A DNA stretch of 64,000 bases from Aeromonas allosaccharophila (GCF_000819685.1 NZ_CDBR01000034.1:62001-126000); one strand, 5' to 3'; numbered from the stretch's first letter, positions 28,377 through 38,453 are shown. Program-made: numbers and translations. The notes: generated from the letters alone by a model not told the origin.

Positions 28377-29234
28377 TCAGGGTTGTTTATGTCCTGCGAA
28401 GTAGTGCACCCGTTTCACATACTCCTGCGTCTCGTCATAGGGGGGGATCCCGCCATAGCGCTCCACCGCTTTTTCCCCGGCATTGTAGGCTGCCGAGATC
28501 AGTACCCAGTCGCCATCGAAGCGGCGATCCAGCCACTTGAGATAGGTGACGCCGCCCTTGATGTTCTGGGCCGGATCGAATGGACGGGTCACCCCGAACC
28601 GCAGTTGGGTCTCGGGGATCAACTGCATCAGCCCCTGGGCATTCTTCGGTGAAACGGCGCGGCTGTTGAGATTGGATTCGGCGATGGCAATCGCCAGCAC
28701 CAGCCGGGCATCCACCTTATGGTGTTTGGCTGCGTGGCGCAGCATGGTGACCAGTTTTTGCTTGGCGGGTGGCTGGCGCGCAACCCAGGAGTCGACATTG
28801 AAGGGGGTGGAGGGGAGTTGCGCCAGATAGCCGCCCTGACCACCACGGATCCCGATGCCGCACTGATCACCCATGGGGGCATTGCCGATGCGGGCGTTGT
28901 AGTAACGGGCGGCCTGCTGGTTGCCAAGGCGCATCGCCATGGCGAGATAGCTGTTGGCCAGCTTGGCGCTGCGCACCGAGGCGGGACCGGTGGCGAGCAG
29001 GCGGCCGATCCGGAAGTATCCTTCGGGGTTGCCGGTGCTGGCCGCGACACAGTAGAGGGCGATGGCCTTGTGCAGATTGCCGTGTTGCTGGGCTGCCTGG
29101 CCCTGCTTAATCGCCGTCAGCGCCCTGGGAGCTTGCCTGAAATCCCTGCCCTGTGCCATCGCCCACGGCATTCCTGCCAGTAACAACGACAAAAAAAGCA
29201 GCAAAAACAGTCCGTTTTCGCTGATGTTCCTCAT
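28377..29234 (-). CDS. periplasmic lytic transglycosylase
   Basis: 285 residues with a signal peptide (LFLLLFLSLLLAGMPWAMAQ). The N-terminal half has Sel1/TPR-like helical repeats (AIALYCVAASTGNPEGYFRIGRLL). The C-terminal half is an SLT domain: the catalytic Glu lies in AIAIAESNLNSRAVSPKNAQGLMQLIPET, followed by AYNAGEKAVERYGGIPPY. It should cleave peptidoglycan glycan strands with formation of 1,6-anhydro-MurNAc, which in turn feeds recycling enzymes such as AmgK/MurU. No specialised secretion genes lie nearby. Confidence 0.88.
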   Translation of the reverse strand: MRNISENGLFLLLFLSLLLAGMPWAMAQGRDFRQAPRALTAIKQGQAAQQHGNLHKAIALYCVAASTGNPEGYFRIGRLLATGPASVRSAKLANSYLAMAMRLGNQQAARYYNARIGNAPMGDQCGIGIRGGQGGYLAQLPSTPFNVDSWVARQPPAKQKLVTMLRHAAKHHKVDARLVLAIAIAESNLNSRAVSPKNAQGLMQLIPETQLRFGVTRPFDPAQNIKGGVTYLKWLDRRFDGDWVLISAAYNAGEKAVERYGGIPPYDETQEYVKRVHYFAGHKQP

Positions 29235-29389
29235 GGGTTATCTCCTACTTGAGTACAGAAGATATAGAGGAACATGGCTGCTATCGCCACGAATCCAGTG
29301 GATCCTGTTGTTATAGCCGGTTGGTTTCAGAGAGCAAAACGGTATGGAACCAATGGCGATCGAGCCGTTTATCTAGGCTTTTCGGTCGC

Positions 29390-29578
29390 TTAGAAGTCGT
29401 GGTGATACTCCTGCGCATCGGTGTTGGCATCGGGGAGGTCACGGTAGAATTGGCCAATTTCGCTGGCAACCCAGAGTGAAAGCAGGGCCAGCAGGCTGAG
29501 CAGGGGAAGCAGAGCGTGGCTCTGTTGCAGAGCATAGGCCGCGATGGCGGCGCCGCTCAAAAGCAGGGTTCGGATCAT
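29390..29578 (-). CDS. small membrane protein, function unknown
   Basis: 62 residues. Two hydrophobic stretches (LLLSGAAIAAYAL and HALLPLLSLLALLSLWVASEIG) are followed by an acidic tail (DLPDANTDAQEYHHDF). ATG 29578 has AGGAG in front (GACAAGGAGCCACCC). No family recognised. Upstream lies a two-unit 37-bp repeat. Confidence 0.6.
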   Translation of the reverse strand: MIRTLLLSGAAIAAYALQQSHALLPLLSLLALLSLWVASEIGQFYRDLPDANTDAQEYHHDF

Positions 29579-29620
29579 GGGTGGCTCCTTGTCGTCATGG
29601 GGGTGTTGCGTGGCCACGGA

Positions 29621-29694
29621 CAGAGCGCCTGGGGTCGGGAGTTGTTCCCGGGTGGCACAGAGCGCCTGGGGTCGGGAGTTGTTCCCGGGGGGCA
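29621..29694. repeat. 37-bp tandem repeat, two units plus a fragment
   Basis: Units at 29621-29657 and 29658-29694 differ by one base and start CAGAGCGCCTGGGGTCGGGA; a 7-base third start follows. Each contains the inverted repeat CGGGA/TCCCG with loop GTTGT. It lies 43 bases upstream of the small membrane gene, within its likely promoter or leader. The remaining stretch to 29947 shows no gene. Confidence 0.9.
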
Positions 29695-29947
29695 CAGAGC
29701 GCGCTGAGTATATCGCGCTGCGCCGTTGCCAATCCGTGGTGTTATCACACTTTTCATCGTTATCTCCGTCCTCTGGGCAGGCTGTTGCCGCTGGCGATTG
29801 AACATCCGGTGCCGTCTTTCGACGCCCCTCACTGCATTCGTTCGCCCCACAAGCCCATGCCGCCAGTGCTTTCAGCCATCCTAAAACCCATGGCAAACCA
29901 GTGATACCGGATTAACTCATCAATGACCGAGGGGCTGCCTGGTATCG

Positions 29948-30961
29948 TCAGGGAGCGGGCCGGTAGTAGTCGAGATACCAGCGGACAAACTCGGTGATCC
30001 CCTGCTTGAGGGGCGTGGCGGGCCGCAGGCCGGTGAGGGTGTGCAGCGGCTCGCTGTCGGCCCAGGTGGCGTGCATGTCGCCCGCCTGCATCGGCAGCAT
30101 CCGCTTGATGGCGGGCTTGTCCAGCGCCTGTTCCAGCTCCTCGATAAAATCGAGCAGTCGTACCGGCTGGCTGTTGCCGATATTGAGGATGCGGTAGGGG
30201 GCAGCGCTTTCGGCCGCGCTCTGCTCGCTGGCATGCCAGTCAGGATTGGGTCGGGGCGGCTGATCGGCCACGGCGAGGATCCCCGCGACGATGTCGTCGA
30301 TAAAGGTGAAGTCGCGGCTGAGATCGCCGTGGTTGTACACATCGATGGGCTCCCCCGCCAGGATGGCGCGGGTGAACTTGATGATGGCCATATCGGGGCG
30401 ACCCCAGGGGCCGTAGACGGTAAAAAAGCGCAGCCCTGTGGTGGGCAAGCCATAGAGCGCCGAGTAGGCGTGGGCCATCAGCTCGCCGCTCTTCTTGGTG
30501 GCGGCGTAGAGGGAGACGGGGTGATCCACCTGCTGCGCGGTGGAGTAGGGCATCTGATCCCCCATGCCATAGACCGAACTGGAGGAGGCGTAGATGAGGT
30601 GCTGGATCCCGTGGTGACGGCAGCCTTCCAGCACCGTCAGCATGCCGGTGAGGTTGCTGTCGGCGTAGGCAAACGGGTTCTCCAGCGAGTAGCGTACCCC
30701 CGCCTGCGCCCCCAGATGGATCACCCGCTCGAAACGGTGGCTGGCAAACAGGGTCGCCATGGCTTCGCGATCCGCCAGATCCAGCCGCTCGAAGTGAAAA
30801 CGGGGGAGGGCTTTGAGCCGGGCCAGCCGCGCCTCTTTGAGGCTCACCTCGTAGTAGTCGTTGAGGTTGTCGATCCCCACCACCCGATGACCGGCGGCGC
30901 ACAGCTGGCTGGCCACATGAAAACCGATAAAACCGGCAACGCCGGTGACCAGATAGATCAT
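29948..30961 (-). CDS. UDP-glucuronate 4-epimerase-like NAD-dependent epimerase
   Basis: 337 residues, extended SDR family. It begins MIYLVTGVAGFIGFHVA (Gly-rich NAD loop), with the catalytic SSSSVYG and YAATKKSGE (Tyr-X3-Lys) and RFFTVYGPWGRPDMA. This pattern is that of UDP-GlcA 4-epimerases making UDP-galacturonate for capsule or LPS. Its ATG overlaps the ugd stop by 4 bases, so the pair should convert UDP-glucose to UDP-glucuronate and then UDP-galacturonate. Confidence 0.88.
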   Translation of the reverse strand: MIYLVTGVAGFIGFHVASQLCAAGHRVVGIDNLNDYYEVSLKEARLARLKALPRFHFERLDLADREAMATLFASHRFERVIHLGAQAGVRYSLENPFAYADSNLTGMLTVLEGCRHHGIQHLIYASSSSVYGMGDQMPYSTAQQVDHPVSLYAATKKSGELMAHAYSALYGLPTTGLRFFTVYGPWGRPDMAIIKFTRAILAGEPIDVYNHGDLSRDFTFIDDIVAGILAVADQPPRPNPDWHASEQSAAESAAPYRILNIGNSQPVRLLDFIEELEQALDKPAIKRMLPMQAGDMHATWADSEPLHTLTGLRPATPLKQGITEFVRWYLDYYRPAP

Positions 30962-32337
30962 GGTTGGGGCTCCGGGTTGCAATCCGCGTTGGCTGGCTGC
31001 TTTTTGGCGGGTAGATGTGGCCGCCCGATGGCGTGATAGTCAAAGCCGAGCTCGCTGAGCTGGCGCGGATCATAGAGGTTGCGGCCATCGATGATGACGT
31101 GCTGGTTGAGCAGTGCTTTCATCTGCTGGAGATCGGGGGCGCGAAACGCCTGCCACTCGGTGCAGATCAGCAGGGCATCGGCCCCTTCCAGTGCCGTCTC
31201 CTGAGTCGGGCAGAGCTGCAGATCCGGCCGCTGGCCGTAGAGCTGGCGGGCACGCTCCATCGCCTTGGGATCAAAGGCCTGTACCCGGCCACCGGCAGCC
31301 CAGATGGCGGCCAGCAGCGGGCGGCTCGGCGCATCGCGCATGTCGTCGGTACCGGGTTTGAACGCCAGCCCCCACAAGGCGAAGGTACGGCCGCGCAGAT
31401 CCGGCCCGAAGCGGGTCAGCAGGGTTTGCGCCATCTTCTGTTGCTGGCGCTGATTGACCTGCTCGACCGCGGCGAGCAGCGGGGTGTCGTAGCCGACGCG
31501 GCGGGCGGTGTGCAGCAGGGACTGGATATCCTTGGGGAAGCAGGAGCCGCCATAGCCGCAGCCCGGGTAGAGGAAGTGGTAACCGATGCGGGGATCTGCC
31601 CCCATCCCCTGACGCACCGCCTCGATATCGGCCCCCAGCTCTTCGGCGAGCGCTGCCATCTCGTTCATGAAGGAGATGCGGGTAGCCAGCATGGCGTTGG
31701 CGGCGTACTTGGTGAGCTCGGCACTGCGCAGATCCATCACTACGATCCGATCGTGGTTGCGGTTGAAGGGGGCGTAGAGGACGCGCAACTGCTCCAGCAC
31801 CGCCTCGCTGTCACAGCCGATGATGATGCGATCCGGCCGCATGCAGTCGTTGACTGCTGCCCCCTCCTTGAGAAACTCGGGGTTGGCCGCCACGTCGCAC
31901 TCGAGGGCTACGCCACGCTCAAGTAGCTGCGCCTGAATGTGCTGCCGCACCTGCTGCGCCGTGCCGACCGGCACAGTGCTCTTGGTCACCACCAGCTTGG
32001 GGCGGCTCATCAGCCTGCCTATGGTATCGGCCACCGCCAGCACATGTTGCAGATCGGCAGAGCCATCCTCATCTGCGGGTGTGCCTACTGCGATCAGCAG
32101 CAGGTCGGCGTGCTCGACTCCGACGGCGGGGTCGGCAGAAAAGTGCAGACGACCACTGGCCAGATGGCTCTCGACCAGCGGGGCCAGCCCCGGCTCGTAG
32201 AAGGGGATCAGGCCCTGCCGAAGCGCGGCGATCCGCGCCTCATCCACATCGATGCAGCAGATCTGATGGCCCACCTCGGCCAGAACGGCGGCCTGGACCA
32301 GTCCGACATAGCCTGTGCCAAAAATGGTGACCTTCAT
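30958..32337 (-). CDS. ugd: UDP-glucose 6-dehydrogenase
   Basis: 459 residues. It has an N-terminal NAD-binding motif FGTGYVGLVQAAVLAEVGH, the catalytic Cys in PGCGYGGSCFPKDIQSL (near residue 265), and a C-terminal UDP-binding domain with LWGLAFKPGTDDMRDAPS. It oxidises UDP-glucose to UDP-glucuronate. Coupled to the downstream epimerase. A perfect CRP-type site lies about 120 bases upstream, between it and the divergent yitT-like gene. The C-terminus (after GRPHLPAKKQPAN) is a short, probably disordered tail. Confidence 0.95.
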   Translation of the reverse strand: MKVTIFGTGYVGLVQAAVLAEVGHQICCIDVDEARIAALRQGLIPFYEPGLAPLVESHLASGRLHFSADPAVGVEHADLLLIAVGTPADEDGSADLQHVLAVADTIGRLMSRPKLVVTKSTVPVGTAQQVRQHIQAQLLERGVALECDVAANPEFLKEGAAVNDCMRPDRIIIGCDSEAVLEQLRVLYAPFNRNHDRIVVMDLRSAELTKYAANAMLATRISFMNEMAALAEELGADIEAVRQGMGADPRIGYHFLYPGCGYGGSCFPKDIQSLLHTARRVGYDTPLLAAVEQVNQRQQQKMAQTLLTRFGPDLRGRTFALWGLAFKPGTDDMRDAPSRPLLAAIWAAGGRVQAFDPKAMERARQLYGQRPDLQLCPTQETALEGADALLICTEWQAFRAPDLQQMKALLNQHVIIDGRNLYDPRQLSELGFDYHAIGRPHLPAKKQPANADCNPEPQP

Positions 32338-32459
32338 GAAAAGTGCCTCGTGCTGTGAATGGGGGGATGGCGCGGTTAAACCGCGGCATGCTGCATCTTG
32401 GTGCAGCGAGTGTCAATGCCAGATGACAGGCACCAGAATGGGGCGTTCAGCCTGACTGT

Positions 32460-32475
32460 TGTGATCCTTTTCACA
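32460..32475. promoter_or_regulatory. perfect CRP-type operator between ugd and yitT
   Basis: TGTGA-N6-TCACA (N6 TCCTTT), flanked by T and AAAA. It is 106 bases from the yitT ATG and 123 from the ugd ATG, so it could serve either divergent gene. No clear -10 could be assigned. Confidence 0.7.
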
Positions 32476-32580
32476 AAAAATAGACTGGACCCCATAACGA
32501 AGCCCTGTGGACAGGGCTCGCAGCCCGCCCGCAACGGCAGGCGACAGACACTCTCTCTTTACTTCGCTTGGATACAGGTT

Positions 32581-33192
32581 ATGGACAACACCTCGATTCG
32601 CACTGCCCATCCTATTTATGAGGATGTGCTGGCCCTGCTGACGGCGGCCGGCTTTGTTTCCCTCGGCATCTTTCTGTTTCATCAGGTTGGCCTGCTCACT
32701 GGCGGCACCGCCGGGCTGGCGCTGCTGCTGCAAAAGGTGACCGGCATCAGCTTCGGCCTGCTGTTTTTCGGCATCAACCTGCCCTTCTATGCGCTGGCAT
32801 GGCTGCGGATGGGACCACGTTTTACCTTCAACACCTTTGTCTCGGTGGCGGCGGTCTCCTACATGACCGATCACCTCAACGGCGTGCTGCAGATCGGCAA
32901 GATAGAGCCGCTCTATGCGGCGCTGATCGGCGGCACCCTGATTGGTATGGGGCTGCTCATCATGTTTCGCCACAAGTCGAGTCTGGGGGGCTTCAACATA
33001 CTGGCGCTCTTTATTCAGGATCGCTTTGGCATCCGGGCGGGCAAGCTACAGATGGGGCTCGATTGCGCCATTGTCGTCGCCTCGTTTTTCGTGGTGCAGC
33101 CCTGGATTCTGGCGCTCTCCATCGTGGCGGCGGTTATCTGTAATCTGGTGTTGACACTTAACCACAAGCCGGGCCGCTACCAGATTGCCTGA
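32581..33192 (+). CDS. YitT-family membrane protein
   Basis: 203 residues with five or six transmembrane helices. The family hallmark is a Gly-rich first half (GLLTGGTAGLALLLQKVTGISFGLLFFGINLPFY) and SLGGFNILALFIQDRFGIRAGK. YitT proteins are widespread and of unknown transport function; this one lacks the C-terminal DUF2179 domain of the longer Firmicutes forms. ATG 32581 gives MDNTSIRTAHP; a longer upstream frame is not needed. Confidence 0.82.
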   Translation: MDNTSIRTAHPIYEDVLALLTAAGFVSLGIFLFHQVGLLTGGTAGLALLLQKVTGISFGLLFFGINLPFYALAWLRMGPRFTFNTFVSVAAVSYMTDHLNGVLQIGKIEPLYAALIGGTLIGMGLLIMFRHKSSLGGFNILALFIQDRFGIRAGKLQMGLDCAIVVASFFVVQPWILALSIVAAVICNLVLTLNHKPGRYQIA

Positions 33193-33237
33193 CGGGCGGC
33201 AGCCGTGGCTCGATAAGACAAGAGTGACCCGATAGCA

Positions 33238-33262
33238 CGAGGCGGCCTGATGGCCGCCTCGT
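33238..33262. terminator. hairpin between yitT and the Yej-type operon
   Basis: ACGAGGCGGCC/GGCCGCCTCGT with loop TGAT, followed by CTGTTTCT on the plus strand. Lies between convergent genes. Confidence 0.75.
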
Positions 33263-33293
33263 CTGTTTCTACCCTGATGCTTGAACGTCGCCC

Positions 33294-34352
33294 CTAGCTC
33301 GCCTGCTCCAGCCTGTTGCCGCCGCTCATGTTGCCACTGATGGAGTTGCCACTGATGGTGCTGCCGCTGATGGCGTGACCACCAACGGAGAGCGGGGTGT
33401 GGCAGGCCACCTGATGATGGGCCTCATCACACGCCTCAAGTCTTGGCGCCTTGCTCTTGCACAGCTCGGTCGCATGGGGGCAGCGCTGGTGGAAGTGGCA
33501 GCCGCTTGGCGGCGAGATGGGGGAGGGCACATCGCCGATCAGCAGAATGCGCTGGCTGCGCCTGCGCGGATCCGGCACCGGAATGGCGGAGATCAGCGCC
33601 TGGGTATAGGGATGACGGGGCGCCAGATAGAGCGACTGGGCATCCGCCAGTTCGACGATCCGTCCCAGATACATCACCGCAATCCGATCCGAGATGTGTT
33701 TGACCACCGACAGATCGTGGGCGATGAAGATGATGGAGAGGTTCATCTCCCGCTGCAGGCTGAGCAGCAGGTTGACGATCTGCGACTGCACCGAGACATC
33801 GAGGGCCGAGACCGCCTCGTCGCATACCAGCAGCTTGGGTTTGAGGGCGATGGCGCGGGCGATGCCGATCCGCTGGCGCTGACCGCCAGAAAACTCGTGG
33901 GGGTAGCGATCCACCGCACTACCCGGCAGGCCCACTTTTGCCAGCAGCTCCTGCACCCAGCCGCGCCGCTGCTCAGTGTTGCCTTTACCGTGGATGATAA
34001 AAGGCTCCTCCAGGATCTGGCCCACTGTGTGGCGGCTGTTGAGGGATTCTGCAGGATCCTGAAACACCATCTGCATCTCTTGGCGCAGGGATCGCATCTC
34101 CTTCGGGCTGAGGGCGGTGATGTCGCGCCCCTCGAAGGTGATGGTGCCCGCGGTCGGCTCGAACAGCTTGAGCAGGCTGCGTCCGAGGGTGGACTTGCCG
34201 CAGCCCGACTCACCCACCAGCCCCAGCGTCTCCCCCTGTTTCAGGTCGAAGCTGATGCCATCCACCGCGTGAACCGTATATTGCTTGCGCAGGAACCCGC
34301 CTCCCAGCCGGAAGTGCTGTTTCAGGTCCCTGACCGATAACAGAGTGCTCAT
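33294..34352 (-). CDS. peptide ABC importer ATPase, YejF C-terminal-half/DppF type
   Basis: 352 residues. Walker [14 protein letters not shown], signature [20 protein letters not shown], Walker [16 protein letters not shown], and the OppF/DppF extension ([17 protein letters not shown], Cys-rich, iron-sulfur-type in some homologs). It overlaps the preceding ATPase gene by ATGA. The C-terminal 35 residues are low-complexity, with repeated ISGN/ISGS units ([19 protein letters not shown]). With its partner it powers the YejABE-type importer. Confidence 0.92.
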   Translation of the reverse strand: MSTLLSVRDLKQHFRLGGGFLRKQYTVHAVDGISFDLKQGETLGLVGESGCGKSTLGRSLLKLFEPTAGTITFEGRDITALSPKEMRSLRQEMQMVFQDPAESLNSRHTVGQILEEPFIIHGKGNTEQRRGWVQELLAKVGLPGSAVDRYPHEFSGGQRQRIGIARAIALKPKLLVCDEAVSALDVSVQSQIVNLLLSLQREMNLSIIFIAHDLSVVKHISDRIAVMYLGRIVELADAQSLYLAPRHPYTQALISAIPVPDPRRRSQRILLIGDVPSPISPPSGCHFHQRCPHATELCKSKAPRLEACDEAHHQVACHTPLSVGGHAISGSTISGNSISGNMSGGNRLEQAS

Positions 34353-35407
34353 ACGGTCAACTCCTTCCAGTAGTGACAGGCGACATGGTGGCTCGGATTG
34401 AGTTGCTCCACCGCCGGAATAGCGCTGATACAGAGATCGGTCGCGTGGGGGCAGCGGTTGGAGAAGCGACAGCCTGCGGGCATCTCGTGCAGGGCCGGCA
34501 CCTGTCCCTTGATGGTCTTGAGCAGGCTCTTGGGCTCATCCTCAAGGCGCGGGATCGAGCTCATCAAGCCGTGGGTATAGGGGTGACGGGGGTGGTCAAA
34601 CAGCTCGAACACGTCGGCCTGCTCTACCGCCCGCCCGGCATACATCACCACCACTTCGTCACACAGCTCCGCCACCACCCCCAGATCGTGGGTAATAAAG
34701 ATGATGGCCATCCCGGTCTGGGCCTGCAGCTCTTTCATCAGTTCGAGGATCTGGGCTTGAATGGTGACATCCAGCGCCGTGGTCGGTTCGTCACAAATCA
34801 GCAGATCTGGCTCGCAGGAGAGGGCCATGGCGATCATCACCCGCTGGCGCATACCGCCGGAGAGGTTGTGGGGATAGACCGCAAAGCGCTGGGCCGGTTC
34901 CGGGATCCCCACCTTCTGCAGCATGGCGATGGCCGCGGCTTTGCGCTGGGCCTTGTCATACTCGGGTCGATGGAGGCGAAACACCTCCATCAGCTGCTCC
35001 CCCACCGTCTGCACCGGGTTGAGGGCCGTCATCGGCTCCTGAAAGATCATCGAGATGCGGTTGCCGCGCACCTTGTACATCTGATCCGGCGCAAGGGACA
35101 GTAGCTCTTCCCCCTGAAAGCGGATGGAACCGGCTACCACCTGACCGTGGGGTTTGGGCAAGAGCCCCATGATGGCGAGTGAAGTGACACTCTTGCCACA
35201 GCCGGACTCGCCGACGATCCCCAGCGTCTGACCCGGGGCCACCTTGAAGCTGACCCCGTCGAGCACCTTGATCTTGCCGTCATCGACGGCGAACTCCACC
35301 TCGAGATCGCTTACCTCAAGGATGGGGGCCTGGTGCTGGCCGTTATCAGCGGCGAACTCCACCCCGTTATCCGGTACGTCAAGAATGGGGGCCTGGGTGT
35401 TGGGCAT
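34349..35407 (-). CDS. peptide ABC importer ATPase, YejF N-terminal-half/DppD type
   Basis: 352 residues. Walker [19 protein letters not shown], signature [20 protein letters not shown], Walker [15 protein letters not shown], and the Cys-rich C-terminus ([12 protein letters not shown]). The start is ATG 35407 with AAGGGAG 8 bases upstream; an ATG at 35452 overlaps yejA and is less likely. Oddity: the N-terminus carries an imperfect in-frame repeat, [20 protein letters not shown] then [20 protein letters not shown]. The second is the family-typical beginning. Confidence 0.92.
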   Translation of the reverse strand: MPNTQAPILDVPDNGVEFAADNGQHQAPILEVSDLEVEFAVDDGKIKVLDGVSFKVAPGQTLGIVGESGCGKSVTSLAIMGLLPKPHGQVVAGSIRFQGEELLSLAPDQMYKVRGNRISMIFQEPMTALNPVQTVGEQLMEVFRLHRPEYDKAQRKAAAIAMLQKVGIPEPAQRFAVYPHNLSGGMRQRVMIAMALSCEPDLLICDEPTTALDVTIQAQILELMKELQAQTGMAIIFITHDLGVVAELCDEVVVMYAGRAVEQADVFELFDHPRHPYTHGLMSSIPRLEDEPKSLLKTIKGQVPALHEMPAGCRFSNRCPHATDLCISAIPAVEQLNPSHHVACHYWKELTV

Positions 35408-35438
35408 AACAGCTGCTCCCTTCGCAATGGCCTGAATA

Positions 35439-37256
35439 TCAATGACGTGCATAGGTCTTGTCGAGCAGGTTGATGGGCGCCAGCGCCGCCCCTGCCTCCT
35501 TGGCGTTGCGGGTCTCTTCCTTCACCTTGGGATCGAGCCAGAGCAGACCGCCACTGCTGTGAGGATAACCGTCCATTGGCCAGTAGAGCAGATCCGGCGT
35601 GTTCTTGGTGGCAGGTACGTCCGGCAGCATCACATAACGCCAGCTGCTGGCCCGCACATAGTTGAGCTGCACGCCGGGCACGAAGATGGCGAGATCATAG
35701 ATACGCTGCTGGATCTGTTGGGAGATCTTGGCCCGTTTTGTCATGTCGAATTCGACGTTGTAGGCATCGATCAGCGCGTCCAGCTCCTTGTCTGCCACGT
35801 TGAACAGGTTGTTGGTCTGCGGCTTGTTGGCGTTGGCGGAGTGGAAAAACTCCCAATATTGCGGATAGAGACCGCCGCCGCCCCAGCCGAGCCAGGCTGC
35901 TTCGTGTTTTTTCTCCAGCATTACCTTGAAGCCGGTGGCGCCATCCACCAGATTGAGCTCCAAGTCCAGACCCGCCTTCTTGGCCTCTTCTTTCAGCACG
36001 GTCAGTCGCTTGGAGTGCTCCTGACTGGTGTAGGTGAGCGCCAGGGTCAGCCGCTCCCCCTTCTCATTTTGCAGGATGCCGTCCGGCCCAGGCTTGTTGT
36101 AGCCGCCCTTGGCAAAGTATTCGCGCGCCTTGCCTATGTCATAGGCCCGCTCCGGCAGCTTGATGTCGGTGAACTCGCCAAAGCCCGAGTCGAAGGTGGT
36201 GGCTCTGTCGTAGTCGCCGCGCAGCACGGTCTCGATCATCTTGTCGATATTGAAGGCGTGCTGGATGCCGAGGCGCACGTTCACGTCTGCCAGTTTGGGG
36301 TTGGCCACATTGAGGTGAACCCCCTGACCGCCCTGTTTGGTGTCGGTCATGGCCATTACCTTCTGCACGTACCCCTTCTTGTACTCCGGGGTGACCGCTT
36401 TTTCATGCCACCAGTTGGGCAGGATCATCTCGAAGGTATCGATCTCCCCCTTCAGGAAGTGGCGGAAGGCGATGTTGTGGTCGCGGATCACCTGCACCTT
36501 GATGGTGTCGATGTTGAATCTGTGCTGGTTGTAGCGATCACTCTTTGCCCACCAATCCTTCTGTTTGCTGAAGGTGACCGACTTGCCCTTCTTGACGTCG
36601 CTGATCACGTAGGGACCTGTGGTGGGCACCACGGCCCAGTTGTACTGCTTCACCCAGTTGGGGGTCAGCTTGTAGTAGTGCTTGGGCTGGGGCCACAGCT
36701 CTGTGGTGTTGAGCAGATCCAGCTTGGCCTTGCGGTTGCCCGCTTTGACCAGAATGGTGTGATCATCGATCTTCTCTACCGCTACCACTTCAGTGGTGTA
36801 GTAGTTGTTGAACCAGGGCCCCTTGATGTGTTTGGAGCGCATCATCTCGTAGCCGAAGGTGTAGTCGTCGGCATTGACCGGCTTGCCATCCGACCATTTG
36901 GCTCGCGGATCCAGCTTGAAGTAGACGGTCTGGCTGTCTGGCGCGATGGCCCAATGGGTCGCGAGCGACGGAATGGGGTTGCCGGTATTGGGGTGGAAGC
37001 TGATGAGCCGCAACTGGTTATCGAGAATAAAGGAACGAAACGAACCGTTGGAGTCAGGCCCCACGGTGCGGAACGTCAGCGGAAAGCTGTCGACAAACAT
37101 ATTGAGGCTGCCACCCGGTAGCGCCTTGGGAGAGGCGAATACCGGATCCGTGTCGTTGGTCTCCCATTTGAGATCCGCGGGCAGGCTGGCCGCCCAGACC
37201 CAGGATCCGTTCACCAGCACAAAGAGAGCACCTATCCATTTGATTTTATTTTTCAT
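35439..37256 (-). CDS. yejA: YejA-like peptide-binding protein
   Basis: 605 residues with a signal peptide ([22 protein letters not shown]). It is an extracellular solute-binding protein of family 5; [10 protein letters not shown]-like and [22 protein letters not shown] segments are typical. E. coli YejA binds oligopeptides, and the system takes up microcin C. Close to the family (the mature start [21 protein letters not shown]). Gene order here is yejB-yejE-yejA-ATPase-ATPase, with yejA inside the operon rather than first as in E. coli. Confidence 0.88.
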   Translation of the reverse strand: MKNKIKWIGALFVLVNGSWVWAASLPADLKWETNDTDPVFASPKALPGGSLNMFVDSFPLTFRTVGPDSNGSFRSFILDNQLRLISFHPNTGNPIPSLATHWAIAPDSQTVYFKLDPRAKWSDGKPVNADDYTFGYEMMRSKHIKGPWFNNYYTTEVVAVEKIDDHTILVKAGNRKAKLDLLNTTELWPQPKHYYKLTPNWVKQYNWAVVPTTGPYVISDVKKGKSVTFSKQKDWWAKSDRYNQHRFNIDTIKVQVIRDHNIAFRHFLKGEIDTFEMILPNWWHEKAVTPEYKKGYVQKVMAMTDTKQGGQGVHLNVANPKLADVNVRLGIQHAFNIDKMIETVLRGDYDRATTFDSGFGEFTDIKLPERAYDIGKAREYFAKGGYNKPGPDGILQNEKGERLTLALTYTSQEHSKRLTVLKEEAKKAGLDLELNLVDGATGFKVMLEKKHEAAWLGWGGGGLYPQYWEFFHSANANKPQTNNLFNVADKELDALIDAYNVEFDMTKRAKISQQIQQRIYDLAIFVPGVQLNYVRASSWRYVMLPDVPATKNTPDLLYWPMDGYPHSSGGLLWLDPKVKEETRNAKEAGAALAPINLLDKTYARH

Positions 37257-37407
37257 GTTTGACTTCCAGGTCTGGCCCCTGCACTGGGGGTCTTGATTGA
37301 TAACGGGATTATCCCTTGCTCCCGGGGCCGCCGATGGCGGCGGCCCGTCCTTCATTTATCACTGTTCGTTACCCGGCGCCTGCCGATGCGCGCTGGTACC
37401 GGCTGGC

Positions 37408-38451
37408 TTATTGGTAACGGGTAAATTTGCGCGGGTCGAACGCCTCGCGGATCGCCTCGCCGATAAAAGAGACCATGATCAGCACCAGACTCACCGCCGC
37501 CACCACCGAGCTGACGATCCAGATGGCATCCAGATTGTTGATGCCTTGGGAGAGCAGCTCCCCCCAGCTCGGGGTCGGCGGAGCCAGCCCGAAGCCCAGA
37601 TAGTCGAGCGCCGTCAGGGTGGAGATATTGCCCACCACGGCGAATGGCGCCAGGGTGACGATCATCATCAGGGTGTTGGGCAGGATGTGGTTGAAGATGA
37701 TCCGACCGGTGGTGGCTCCTTGCGCCCGCGCCGCCATCACATAGTCACGCGCCCGCTCCTTGTAGGTGAGGGTGCGCATATACCAGGTGATCCCCATCCA
37801 GCCGAACAGCACGTTGATGCCGACAAACAGGCCGAAGTTGGGCTTGGCCAGCGACACCAGGATCATGATGACGTAGAGAAACGGCACCTGGGACCAGATC
37901 TCGATAAAGCGTTGCAGGATGAGGTCAAAGCGGCCGCCGAGAAAACCCATCAGGCAGCCGATAGTGACCCCGATGGCATAACTGGCCGCCAGTGCGATAA
38001 AGGCAAAGCCGATGGCAATGCGAAAGCCGTAGACCAGCCGCGCCAGCACGTCGCGGCCGCTGGTGTCGGTGCCGAGGAAGTGGCGCTCAGCCACGTTGGG
38101 GGCGTAAGGCGGGTAGGCATCCTCTTTGAAATCCTGCTCGTAGGGATTCCAGGGGACTGGCGGCAGCAGCACCCAGTCGCCCTGGCCCTCTGCGGCAAAC
38201 TTGGCCTTGAGCTGGCGGTAGTTGGTTTCGTACTCGTAATCGAGCCCGAACTGCTGACCGGGGATCACATCGCCATAGGTGGGGAAATGCAGCTGGCCCT
38301 GATAGCTCACCATCAGCGCCCGGCTGTTGACCAGCAGCTCCGCCAGCAGGGAGAGCAGCACCAGGGTGGTGAAGATGATGAAAGAGTAGTAACCGCGCTT
38401 GATCGACTTGAAGCGCTTGAGTTTTTTCAAGGTAACCGGATTGAGCTTCAT
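37408..38451 (-). CDS. yejE: YejE-like peptide ABC permease
   Basis: 347 residues. One N-terminal transmembrane helix (SFIIFTTLVLLSLLAELLV), a periplasmic insert with FPTYGDVIPGQQFGLDYEYE, then the permease domain with five helices and an EAA-type loop (ARAQGATTGRIIFNHILPN). The end EAIREAFDPRKFTRYQ matches the YejE end. Its ATG lies 2 bases after the stop of the second yejB tail copy, whose GGAG serves as ribosome site. Confidence 0.92.
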   Translation of the reverse strand: MKLNPVTLKKLKRFKSIKRGYYSFIIFTTLVLLSLLAELLVNSRALMVSYQGQLHFPTYGDVIPGQQFGLDYEYETNYRQLKAKFAAEGQGDWVLLPPVPWNPYEQDFKEDAYPPYAPNVAERHFLGTDTSGRDVLARLVYGFRIAIGFAFIALAASYAIGVTIGCLMGFLGGRFDLILQRFIEIWSQVPFLYVIMILVSLAKPNFGLFVGINVLFGWMGITWYMRTLTYKERARDYVMAARAQGATTGRIIFNHILPNTLMMIVTLAPFAVVGNISTLTALDYLGFGLAPPTPSWGELLSQGINNLDAIWIVSSVVAAVSLVLIMVSFIGEAIREAFDPRKFTRYQ

Positions 38452-38453
38452 GG

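Noticed and set aside
35442-37121. 559-codon plus-strand ORF opposite yejA
   Set aside because: Antisense shadow of a clear binding-protein gene; no ribosome site and no family resemblance.
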